Assembly (NCBI GenBank): GCA_031424975.1
Contig: JANPIL010000201.1
Coordinates: 1-64,000, forward strand
Reading direction: 5' to 3'
Length of the DNA stretch: 64,000 bases
Source of the DNA: Xanthocytophaga sp031424975
Lineage (GTDB): Bacteria > Bacteroidota > Bacteroidia > Cytophagales > 172606-1
Position 1 is the stretch's first letter; each line of letters starts with the position of its first letter. A program made the position numbers and the translations under genes. Below the pieces are notes generated by a model. That model did no database searches and was not told the DNA's origin. It saw only the letters and a program-made list of their open reading frames with translations. Shown one piece after another: positions 18,832 to 26,673 of the stretch.

Positions 18832-21072
18832 ATGAGGAACTTTTCAAATACAATATCATATTTTCTGTTAGTTTGCCTGCTACTGTGTTGCAACAATAGT
18901 TTTAGCCAATTAACAGTCAGGGCAGAACCGAACGAGTTTAATCCTAAGGTAATTTATGTAACCAACGACAGCCTCTCATTAAAACTGCAAATCAACGACC
19001 AGTTAGAGGTTACCAGTTTGGAATATTTACCGGCCGGTTTACAACTAATCCCAATTGGAAAACCAATGCCCCTGGTAAGCATCGATAATTCATTTAGCCT
19101 AAATAATGTGGGTTTTGCTTTGCGGCAGGTTACTATAAAAAGAGAGGGCAAAAAGGCAAATATTTTAATTCATGCCTGGTCAAATTACGTCGAAAATCCT
19201 TTTCACCTTTATATCGATCTTGGGTTTGATAATAGTGCTGCCATTACAACAGATATAAAACTGGCTAACCTGTTCAAGGAAGGTTTCAGCGATTTGTACC
19301 GGAACGGTAACACCACTTCTGTAACACCCGGCATACCCTGGCTGGCTGCTATTCAGCCCGATCCCGGCGGTGAAAGAACACTGATTTATAACAAAGGAGG
19401 AGAGTATCTATTGGAAAAATACTCCGAAGCAATTATTAGTAAATATAAGACACTCGATACCTGGGAGCGGCAGCCGGCAGTTCCCTCAGTTAGTTTGCAA
19501 TTTTACCAGGAACCTTCTTTCCCCACTGTGCTTGAATTTCCGGCAAAAGAAATATGTGTAATGTTCGATCGGGAAAAATCAGATGTTAACTGGAACACTC
19601 AAACCATACAACAGGCACTCTGGCCTTCTGCTGCGGTACAAATAAAGAAACAAGACACTATTCAAATAGTAAAAGGCACTTTTAAAATATTCTCCGGCGA
19701 CTGGCACCAGGCGTTTAACTGGTATAGAAATAAAGTGCGAAGCAATTTTGATTTTAGTTTTTATAAAAGGCCGGGGCAGGCAAAGTATAAAAAAGATTTT
19801 CTTGCCTATCATTCGTTTATGTTTAATCACCGCTTGTATGATCCCAAGACCAATACCTACCTGATTGAAAATTTTCTAAACAACGCTAAAAAAGAGTACG
19901 GTGGTTTCGACCAGTTTTACTTCTGGCATGCTTATCCAAGAGTGGGTGTTGACCCCCGTGACCAGTTTGACTTGTATGAAGATTTGCCGGGAGGTATACC
20001 AGGGCTGAGAGATTTTGTTGACCGGGCACACAAGTTCAACACACATGTGTACCTCGCCTACAATCCATGGGATGTAATTGGCAAACGCACCGATATGTAT
20101 AAGGCCCAGGCCGATGTATTAGGTAAAACCAATGCGGATGGGCTTTTACTGGATACCGAACAAAAATCAAACAACAAATTCAGACTGGCTGTTGATCAAT
20201 TTAACCCCGATGCGTTATTTGTAACAGAAGGGCGCCCCGATTTAAACGGGCTTGAGGTGACCACCACCAGTTGGGATCATCCAGGAAAAAGTTTGCCTTT
20301 GCCGCGTATTGATCTGTTGCGATTTATCATTCCCGAACACCGTGCTTTTCAAATACAGCGGTGGGACAGGAACCGAACGCCACTTATTAAAAAAGCTTTT
20401 TTTAACGCCACGGGCTTAGTTGTTTGGGACGATGTATTTGGAGAGATCAACCTTCAATCGGCCGATGAAAAAATACTTATTCACCGGTACAATACCATCA
20501 TGCATGATTATTCCGATGCATTTAATTCAAACAATGTAGTAGCCCTTCTGGCAACAGAAAAAGATGAATTGTTTGTAAACGGATTTATAGCGGCTGATGT
20601 ACAGGCCTTCACCCTTTTTCAGGCAAACCATGATGGTGTCTCACACTTTTTTGATAACCGCATCATCGGGAATTTATTTCAGGTAGATATTCCCGACAAC
20701 TGGCATATAACCGATGTTTGGAATAAGCGGCCGGTAGAGGTCAAAATAGTTAAAGGTAAAAAAGTGGCTTCACTTCCGCAGGAAATGCCTGAGGACCTCG
20801 GATGTTTTATCGCCACCCCAAAACTTATTAAAGTGGTTGAAACAGACACTGGCTGGGCTGCAACTACTCCCGGCATTGCAACCGGAAAAATTGAATTAGT
20901 AGGATTTGATGCCGGATTACGTAACCAGGTCAGCCAAACTGTGCAGGCAGGCACAACACTTTCGTTTACAAAAACTGAGTGCAGGCAAAACAGCGATGGA
21001 TATGTTATGCTGCAGTACCGTAATGCTGATAACGAAGTAAAAGACGTATACCTGGTAATGGTAGGTTACTAA
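18832..21072 (+). CDS. Putative exported TIM-barrel glycoside hydrolase, family not recognised
   Basis: The 746-residue protein has a signal peptide ending NNSFSQ, an N-terminal beta-sandwich of about 300 residues, a middle region that reads as a (beta/alpha)8 barrel, and a C-terminal beta domain. In the barrel, GLLLDTEQK (Asp441) and FVTEGRPDL (Glu466) end two successive strands in the manner of a nucleophile and acid/base pair in clans GH-D or GH-H, and YLAYNPWD is another strand end. This architecture recalls alpha-galactosidase-like or DUF6259-type proteins, but I cannot name the family. It lies 108 bp after the permease and 24 bp before the SUMF1-fold gene. A partial duplicate of its first 45 codons survives at 24073. 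Confidence 0.65.
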   Translation: MRNFSNTISYFLLVCLLLCCNNSFSQLTVRAEPNEFNPKVIYVTNDSLSLKLQINDQLEVTSLEYLPAGLQLIPIGKPMPLVSIDNSFSLNNVGFALRQVTIKREGKKANILIHAWSNYVENPFHLYIDLGFDNSAAITTDIKLANLFKEGFSDLYRNGNTTSVTPGIPWLAAIQPDPGGERTLIYNKGGEYLLEKYSEAIISKYKTLDTWERQPAVPSVSLQFYQEPSFPTVLEFPAKEICVMFDREKSDVNWNTQTIQQALWPSAAVQIKKQDTIQIVKGTFKIFSGDWHQAFNWYRNKVRSNFDFSFYKRPGQAKYKKDFLAYHSFMFNHRLYDPKTNTYLIENFLNNAKKEYGGFDQFYFWHAYPRVGVDPRDQFDLYEDLPGGIPGLRDFVDRAHKFNTHVYLAYNPWDVIGKRTDMYKAQADVLGKTNADGLLLDTEQKSNNKFRLAVDQFNPDALFVTEGRPDLNGLEVTTTSWDHPGKSLPLPRIDLLRFIIPEHRAFQIQRWDRNRTPLIKKAFFNATGLVVWDDVFGEINLQSADEKILIHRYNTIMHDYSDAFNSNNVVALLATEKDELFVNGFIAADVQAFTLFQANHDGVSHFFDNRIIGNLFQVDIPDNWHITDVWNKRPVEVKIVKGKKVASLPQEMPEDLGCFIATPKLIKVVETDTGWAATTPGIATGKIELVGFDAGLRNQVSQTVQAGTTLSFTKTECRQNSDGYVMLQYRNADNEVKDVYLVMVGY

Positions 21073-21096
21073 TAAAAGCACATCAAAATAGAAAGT

Positions 21097-21912
21097 ATGA
21101 TAAAAGTTCAATTACTATTTTTTGGAGTGATCAGTTGCTTCACCAGTTTCATGGGGATTGTATCAAACGCCACTGCACAGGGTAGCAACGCTGGCATGGT
21201 ATTCATTAAAGGCAGCAACTTCCACTACCTGCAGCAAAACCGCTGGCGTGAAGGCCTTGAACTTAATCAATATGTGGAGGGGCCATTGGGCGATGCTTAC
21301 GTAGAGGACTACTATATCGAACTGAAAGATTTTTATATTGACAAAACGGAAGTCACCAATAAGCAGTTCAAACAATTTGTAGATGCATCCGGGTATAAAC
21401 CCACCGACAGTCAAAATTTTTTGCGGCATTGGAAAAATGGTACCTATCCTAAGGGCCAGGAAAATTACCCGGTAGTGTTTGTAGATTATTGGGATGCTAT
21501 GGCTTACGCAAAATGGGCCGGCAAAGATTTGCCAACCGAACAAGAATGGCAATATGCCGCCCAGGGAAAAGAGGGCTGGCTGTTTCCATGGGGCGATACC
21601 TACGATAGTACAAAGGCAAATATTGGTACCAATCAGGCAAAGCCCGTAGGTTCTTTTCTTGCCGGGGCCAGCCCATTTGGCTTGCTGGATATGGCAGGCA
21701 ATGTAGCGGAAATGACAGCTAGTTTTCATGATGATGGCATGCATTGGTTTTCGTACCTGCGTGGAGGCAGTTGGTTTCAATCGTATTACAGTTTATGGTA
21801 CGCCGAAAATGGATTGCTTACCAATAACCAGCGCCTCAAATTTTGGTGGCTCAACCCCGGGTTCAACCGAAGCGAAACCATCGGCTTTAGATGTGTGCAA
21901 AGAATATTATAA
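21097..21912 (+). CDS. SUMF1/FGE-fold protein lacking the catalytic cysteines
   Basis: The 271-residue exported protein has the formylglycine-generating-enzyme fold: MVFIKGSNF at the start, FYIDKTEVTNKQFKQFV, DYWDAMAYAKWAGKDLPTE, FGLLDMAGNVAEM, LRGGSW and the closing GFRCVQRIL. Bona fide sulfatase-activating FGEs carry two cysteines in the segment after GGSW; here that stretch (FQSYYSLWYAENG) has none. I therefore expect a binding or structural role rather than sulfatase maturation, and no sulfatase is visible in the window. It ends the plus-strand run that starts with ribokinase. Confidence 0.8.
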   Translation: MIKVQLLFFGVISCFTSFMGIVSNATAQGSNAGMVFIKGSNFHYLQQNRWREGLELNQYVEGPLGDAYVEDYYIELKDFYIDKTEVTNKQFKQFVDASGYKPTDSQNFLRHWKNGTYPKGQENYPVVFVDYWDAMAYAKWAGKDLPTEQEWQYAAQGKEGWLFPWGDTYDSTKANIGTNQAKPVGSFLAGASPFGLLDMAGNVAEMTASFHDDGMHWFSYLRGGSWFQSYYSLWYAENGLLTNNQRLKFWWLNPGFNRSETIGFRCVQRIL

Positions 21913-22203
21913 AGAAGACTATATATGTTGAGGTATTTATTCCTGATAAAAAAATATTTCCCAGAACTTGCCGACAACGAAACGGTGAGTCGCTGAATAG
22001 AAAATACTGGTAAAAAGTAGGAAAATGAAAACGAATATACTACCCTGCTTTAATGGTTTTAATAGGTTAGGGCAAACATCTATTTATCCCCAGCAGTTAT
22101 AAAGATGCTGATATATGTGCCTATCAATTTAAGGGTGCTTCAACAACCAGTTAATAAATATCAAATGATAGACTAATGTTAAAGTAAGCTTTAATTGTCA
22201 GTA

Positions 22204-22280
22204 GTGAATGGGCAATGGTGAATGGGCAAAACATAAAAAAGTAAGCATTCATTAATATCTATTCACCATTGACCATTCAC
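22204..22280. repeat. 20-bp inverted repeat in a 444-bp gene-free spacer
   Basis: GTGAATGGGCAATGGTGAAT at 22204-22223 pairs with 22261-22280 with a single mismatch across a 37-nt loop. The left arm also holds an internal direct repeat of TGAATGGGCAA. The spacer 21913-22356 otherwise shows no gene. This is either a REP-like repeat or a transcription barrier between the ribose-type locus and the GH27 gene. Confidence 0.65.
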
Positions 22281-22356
22281 AAATCAATACGTCACATTAA
22301 ACTTAACAAAGCACTAGTTCAACTATTACCTAAATGACAGAAATCAACTACCAAAA

Positions 22357-23763
22357 ATGAAAAAATATAAAACGTTATTGCTTATGACCCTGTCTGTTGC
22401 GGTTGCCTGCAATACTCCCGACAGGATAACACAAACTAGGAATATAATCGCTTTCGATTCGCTGGCTGTTACGCCGCCAATGGGTTGGAATAGCTGGGAC
22501 TGCCTGGGTATTGATGCCAATGAGGAGCAGGTTAAAAAGGTGGCAGATTACATGGCAGCTAACCTAAAGCAATATGGATGGGAATATATTATTATCGATG
22601 CAGGATGGTTTCATCCAAAAGAATTGGTTACCGCAGAAGCAAAACGAAAGAACCCATTACAAAATCTCGATACTTATGGACGCTTAATTCCCGACACCAT
22701 AAAGTTTCCTTCGGCTAAAGGCGGTGTTGGTTTTAGAGCACTGGCGGATTATATACACAGCAAGGGTTTGAAGTTTGGCTTTCATTTAATGCGGGGTATC
22801 CCATGGAATGCAGTTGCCAATAATACACCGATAGAAGGAACCACGTTTTATGTAACAAACATTGCAGATTTACTGGATACCTGCGAATGGTCGAACATAA
22901 TGAAAGGGGTGAACATGAGCAAGCCCGGGGCGCAGGAATACTATAACTCCGTATTTAAATTATATGGACAATGGGGAATTGATTTTGTAAAGGTGGATGA
23001 TATTTCAAGACCTTACCACAAAGCCGAAATTGAAGGGGTCCAAAATGCCATTTTGCAATCGGGCGCCCCCATTGTACTGAGCCTTTCACCCGGCGAAACC
23101 CCGGTGGAACAGTGGGATCATTTAACTGAAAATGCGCAAATGTGGCGCATCTCAGGCGATTTTTGGGACGACTGGAAATGGCTTAAAAAGCAGTTCGATA
23201 TCTGTCATCGCTGGGATTCAATTCAAACACCAGGGCACTGGCCTGACGCAGATATGTTGCCCATTGGCAAATTGCGTATTACAGGTGGAGACGATTGGAT
23301 AGCTTCTCAGTTAGGTACTACAAGAGATAATATCAGCAATGAATACTCACGGTTTACCGATCCTGAAAAATATTCGTTGATGACACTATGGTGTATGTTC
23401 AGGTCACCACTAATGCTTGGTGGATATCTGCCGGAAAACGATTCTGTTACTACGGAACTCATCACCAATAAGGAGGTAATCGCAATTAACCAAAATAGTG
23501 AAAATAATCACCAGTTGAAAAGCAATAATGGCATCATTGTTTGGACAGCCGATGTGCCTGGTACAAAACAAAAATATGTAGCACTATTTAATACCAACGA
23601 TGGAAATCCGCAGATGGCTACAGTACAATGGAGCGAACTTGGTTTGAACGGCGAGCAGCAAGTGCGTGACCTGTGGGCGAAAAAAAACCTTGGAAAAATG
23701 AAGGAAAGTTTTTCTGTTATGGTTGAGGCGCACAACTGCATGCTGGTAAAAATTGGGGGATAG
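22357..23763 (+). CDS. GH27 alpha-galactosidase-family lipoprotein
   Basis: The 468-residue protein has a lipoprotein signal (VAVACNTP), then the GH27 opening TPPMGWNSWDCLGID, IIIDAGWF, the nucleophile strand DFVKVDDIS (Asp214) and the acid/base segment MWRISGDFWDDW (Asp268). The C-terminal 90 residues are the usual beta domain. GH27 acts on alpha-D-galactosides or beta-L-arabinopyranosides with retention; sequence alone does not separate these. Lipidation suggests the periplasmic or outer surface. It opens the glycosidase block but has its own spacer on both sides. Confidence 0.9.
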   Translation: MKKYKTLLLMTLSVAVACNTPDRITQTRNIIAFDSLAVTPPMGWNSWDCLGIDANEEQVKKVADYMAANLKQYGWEYIIIDAGWFHPKELVTAEAKRKNPLQNLDTYGRLIPDTIKFPSAKGGVGFRALADYIHSKGLKFGFHLMRGIPWNAVANNTPIEGTTFYVTNIADLLDTCEWSNIMKGVNMSKPGAQEYYNSVFKLYGQWGIDFVKVDDISRPYHKAEIEGVQNAILQSGAPIVLSLSPGETPVEQWDHLTENAQMWRISGDFWDDWKWLKKQFDICHRWDSIQTPGHWPDADMLPIGKLRITGGDDWIASQLGTTRDNISNEYSRFTDPEKYSLMTLWCMFRSPLMLGGYLPENDSVTTELITNKEVIAINQNSENNHQLKSNNGIIVWTADVPGTKQKYVALFNTNDGNPQMATVQWSELGLNGEQQVRDLWAKKNLGKMKESFSVMVEAHNCMLVKIGG

Positions 23764-24072
23764 TTAACCAACGAAGTAAGTGTTTAATAAAATACGAAAG
23801 TGGCAAATTATTACATGGCATTTATTTATGCACCTGATGATTCTTTTCTTCCAAAGACCATAGATTGTATCAACTCGTAAATTGGGAATTCCATATACTT
23901 CCATCATTGTGATGTACACCCATTCAAAGTCAGTAGATGATGTTGTGTATGAAGGAACCTTGATTTGCAAAAACCCTGCGAAAATTTATTGATGAATTAG
24001 TATTTTTTGAAGCCTCAAAATTTATTTTCGAATATTAATTGAAGTCTATCCCTTTTGGAAAAGCAACAAGTA
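23764..24072. other. AT-rich spacer without a recognisable gene
   Basis: No credible coding frame, RNA or strong hairpin is visible. The final bases resemble the sequence just upstream of the intact gene at 18832, so the duplication that produced the following remnant includes upstream DNA. Confidence 0.5.
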
Positions 24073-24412
24073 ATGAGGGACTTTTCTAAAAAAACATCAT
24101 CTTTTCTGTTAGTTTGCCTGCTACTGTGTGCCCAAAATGTTTTTAGCCAGTTAACAATCAGGGCCAAACCGAACGAGATTAATCCTAAGGTTATTTGTGT
24201 AACCAACGACTACATAGATTTAGAAAATTTTAAAAATGCTGCTGCTAGTAAAATAACGCCTTACACGACTGTTTTTGTCTTTTTAATAGGTATTTATTTG
24301 GAAAGAGTTTAAAAATTCGCCGAAACAAACCAATACTTATTTACTCCTGATGTTTATATGTTTTGTTATTGGACTGGGGTGTGTTATTTATTTCAGGGTT
24401 GTAATTTATTAA
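24073..24412 (+). pseudogene. Chimeric remnant: head of the 18832-type gene joined to permease C-terminus
   Basis: From the ATG at 24073 the translation tracks the start of the protein encoded at 18832 (SSFLLVCLLLC, then FSQLTIRAKPNEINPKV against FSQLTVRAEPNEFNPKV), and similarity stops after about 47 codons. The same frame then turns into permease-like sequence: KITPYTTVFVFLIGI against KLSPYTAVVFFAIGI of the permease at 17728. After a frameshift, FIWKEFKNSPKQTNTYLLLMF continues as the last permease segment to a stop at 24410-24412. In the intact permease gene those two parts are 237 bp apart and each begins with GGTATTTT, so the internal deletion may have used that microhomology. The product cannot be functional. 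Confidence 0.8.
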
Positions 24413-24540
24413 TGAGCATACTAAGCTTGCGGTATTAAGTACCTTTATTCAAATTAATTGCGCTTATACTTTTTAGGTAGTCAACAAAAGTTTGATAAGT
24501 AACCGTGAAATGTAATTTTTATAAAGATAAAAAAATACTT

Positions 24541-26199
24541 ATGCTTACACCCATTAATGTGTTACTGATAGTAGCAATCAACTGTTTGTTTTTTATAAAT
24601 GCCCAGGGGCAAACCGATTTAAAATACCTGAATGGCAATCCGATAAACACAAATCAAACTGGTAGCCCGATACAACACTATTGGAGTAAATGTGTAAGCG
24701 CTGGCAGGGCCAATGAAGCCTTACGGGCATCATGGCTGGAGCAATTGGACATGGTTCATAAAGCGGCTGGTTTTAAATATGTACGCTTTCATGGCATATT
24801 TCATGATGATATGTTTGCCTACATGGTAAATGAAGATGGAACTATCAATTACAATTGGCAGTACATTGACGATGTTTTCGACCGGCTGCTTGATATAGGA
24901 GTAAAGCCATTTGTTGAGTTTAGTTTTTTCCCAAAAGCTATATCACCAGATGCTACTGTTTTTTGGTGGGGCGGACATGGAAGGCCACCTGCAGATTATA
25001 AAGCCTGGAATGGCCTTGTGGATGCCTTTGTAAAACACTGCCTCCAGCGTTATGGGAAAAAAGAAGTGCATACATGGTATTTTGAAGTATGGAATGAACC
25101 TAACCTCAGTGGTTTTTGGAAAGGGACAATGCAGCAATATTTTGACCTATATAAAGAAACCGCTCTTACCATTAAAGCTATAGATCCATTGCTAAAAGTA
25201 GGTGGCCCGGCTACCAGCAGCTACCACCCTGCCGAAGGCGTTTATGATAGTTTGAAACGGTCAATTAAAAATATTTCACCTGCAGATTTTTTAGACATTC
25301 AATGTGAAGGCCCATGGATTACAGAGTTTTTAAAATACTGTGAAAAAGAAAATCTTCCGGTTGATTTTGTTTCATCGCACCCATACCCAACCACCTATCC
25401 ATTTGGCGATGGTGGTGGGCAGTTTGAAATGAGCAGACCAGTCAACAGCCTCCATATGGATTTAACCTGGTTGAATAAAACAATAAAAAACAGCAACTAT
25501 CAAAATGCAGAAATTCATTTGACAGAATGGTCTTCCAGCCCATCCAACAGAGATCATACACACGATTATTTACAGGCTGCAACCTATATTGTTAAAGCTA
25601 ATATTGACTGTATGGGATTAGCCAACTCGCTTTCTTACTGGATATTTACAGATATTGAAGAAGAGCGGGAGGCCAGTGCATCCGTTTTTCATGGTGGCTG
25701 GGGTTTGGTTAATTTTCAGGGAATCGCAAAGCCTGCGTTTCATGCTTACCGGTTTTTAAACGCATTGGGTAACGCAATGGTTTTTAAAGAAGACGGTTTT
25801 ATGTTGACAAAACACACTGGTACTAATTTACTTACCGGCATATTTTACAATTATCCTGCAGAGGTTATTGAAGCTGCCCCCATCTCAATTGGTTCAAGAG
25901 ATAAAGCTGAAAAAACCCTTAATACCGGTAACCCCCATAAAATTAATTTAAACTTATCTAATGTAAAGCCTGGTAGTAAATTCGAAGTTGAAATAGTAGA
26001 CAAGAATAATGCTTTTTCTCTCAAAAGCTGGCAACAGATGGGCAGCCCGGAGCCTCCTACCCGGGAACAAACTAACAAACTAAAGGAACTTGGATTAAAG
26101 ACTAAAAAAATAAGTTTAACTGCAAACAGTATAGGGCAACTGATTTGGAAATACAGCCTCGATGCATGGGCAATAGCACTTTTAAAACAAATAAAATAG
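24541..26199 (+). CDS. GH39-type beta-xylosidase family enzyme
   Basis: The ATG at 24541 starts a signal peptide ending INAQGQ; a GTG twelve codons upstream is possible but less likely. The 552-residue enzyme has the GH39 barrel: YVRFHGIFHDDM, WQYIDDVFDRLLDIGVKPFVEFSF, the acid/base motif EVWNEPNLSGFW (Glu186) and the nucleophile strand EIHLTEWSSSP (Glu329). A C-terminal beta domain follows. GH39 enzymes are retaining and mostly remove xylose, though some act on other sugars. The gene stands between the chimeric remnant and a hairpin at 26596. Confidence 0.85.
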   Translation: MLTPINVLLIVAINCLFFINAQGQTDLKYLNGNPINTNQTGSPIQHYWSKCVSAGRANEALRASWLEQLDMVHKAAGFKYVRFHGIFHDDMFAYMVNEDGTINYNWQYIDDVFDRLLDIGVKPFVEFSFFPKAISPDATVFWWGGHGRPPADYKAWNGLVDAFVKHCLQRYGKKEVHTWYFEVWNEPNLSGFWKGTMQQYFDLYKETALTIKAIDPLLKVGGPATSSYHPAEGVYDSLKRSIKNISPADFLDIQCEGPWITEFLKYCEKENLPVDFVSSHPYPTTYPFGDGGGQFEMSRPVNSLHMDLTWLNKTIKNSNYQNAEIHLTEWSSSPSNRDHTHDYLQAATYIVKANIDCMGLANSLSYWIFTDIEEEREASASVFHGGWGLVNFQGIAKPAFHAYRFLNALGNAMVFKEDGFMLTKHTGTNLLTGIFYNYPAEVIEAAPISIGSRDKAEKTLNTGNPHKINLNLSNVKPGSKFEVEIVDKNNAFSLKSWQQMGSPEPPTREQTNKLKELGLKTKKISLTANSIGQLIWKYSLDAWAIALLKQIK

Positions 26200-26595
26200 C
26201 GGAATGTTTTGGATAGTTTGTAAAAAATTATTGAATAATAAACACGGGCAGCATACTGTTTGTCGGCCTTATAAAAAAGATTTTAAGAAAATTGGAAAGT
26301 TTGGCAGGCCTGTCCCGAATGTCAGGATGAGAAATGAAATTCTTTTTACAGATCACTGGAATGCAATTTGGGGATACATCACGGCAATATTTCTAATTAA
26401 TAAAGCCTATCTATAGCATAATTTCTACCACTCCTTCCTACCAACATTTTTATGTGCGATATGGTACAAAACCAACTGCTGATTGTAATGTAAAATGTAC
26501 GGGCAATCATAAGCTTCCATTTATATTTTGGTTTAGAGTGTGTCAATGAATTTTCAAGTAAAGATTTTTAATCATAACAAGCAAGCAATCGTTAA

Positions 26596-26626
26596 AATCC
26601 CTGTTTTCTAGCAGGGATTCTTTTTT
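26596..26626 (+). terminator. Probable rho-independent terminator
   Basis: AATCCCTG (26596-26603) pairs perfectly with CAGGGATT (26612-26619) around an 8-nt loop and is followed by CTTTTTTG. It lies in the 474-bp spacer after the GH39-type gene and 48 bp before the next start. It could also be an attenuator for the downstream gene. The rest of 26200-26595 shows no supportable gene. Confidence 0.6.
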
Positions 26627-26673
26627 GCCAACCATCAACCAACATTAAACTATTCCTTAAGAAAATATTCATC

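Noticed and set aside
21163..21780. 205-codon frame antisense to the SUMF1-fold gene
   Set aside because: It lies wholly opposite a well-supported gene and reads as a Cys/Phe/Ile-rich random product.
21097..21912. Sulfatase-activating enzyme call for the SUMF1-fold gene
   Set aside because: The two catalytic cysteines are missing and no sulfatase is nearby.
22204..22280. CRISPR-like repeat
   Set aside because: Only one inverted pair and one short direct repeat; no regular spacers and no cas genes.
26204..26416. 70-codon frame after the GH39-type gene
   Set aside because: Basic, low-complexity product without homology signals, in an AT-rich spacer that ends in a terminator-like hairpin.
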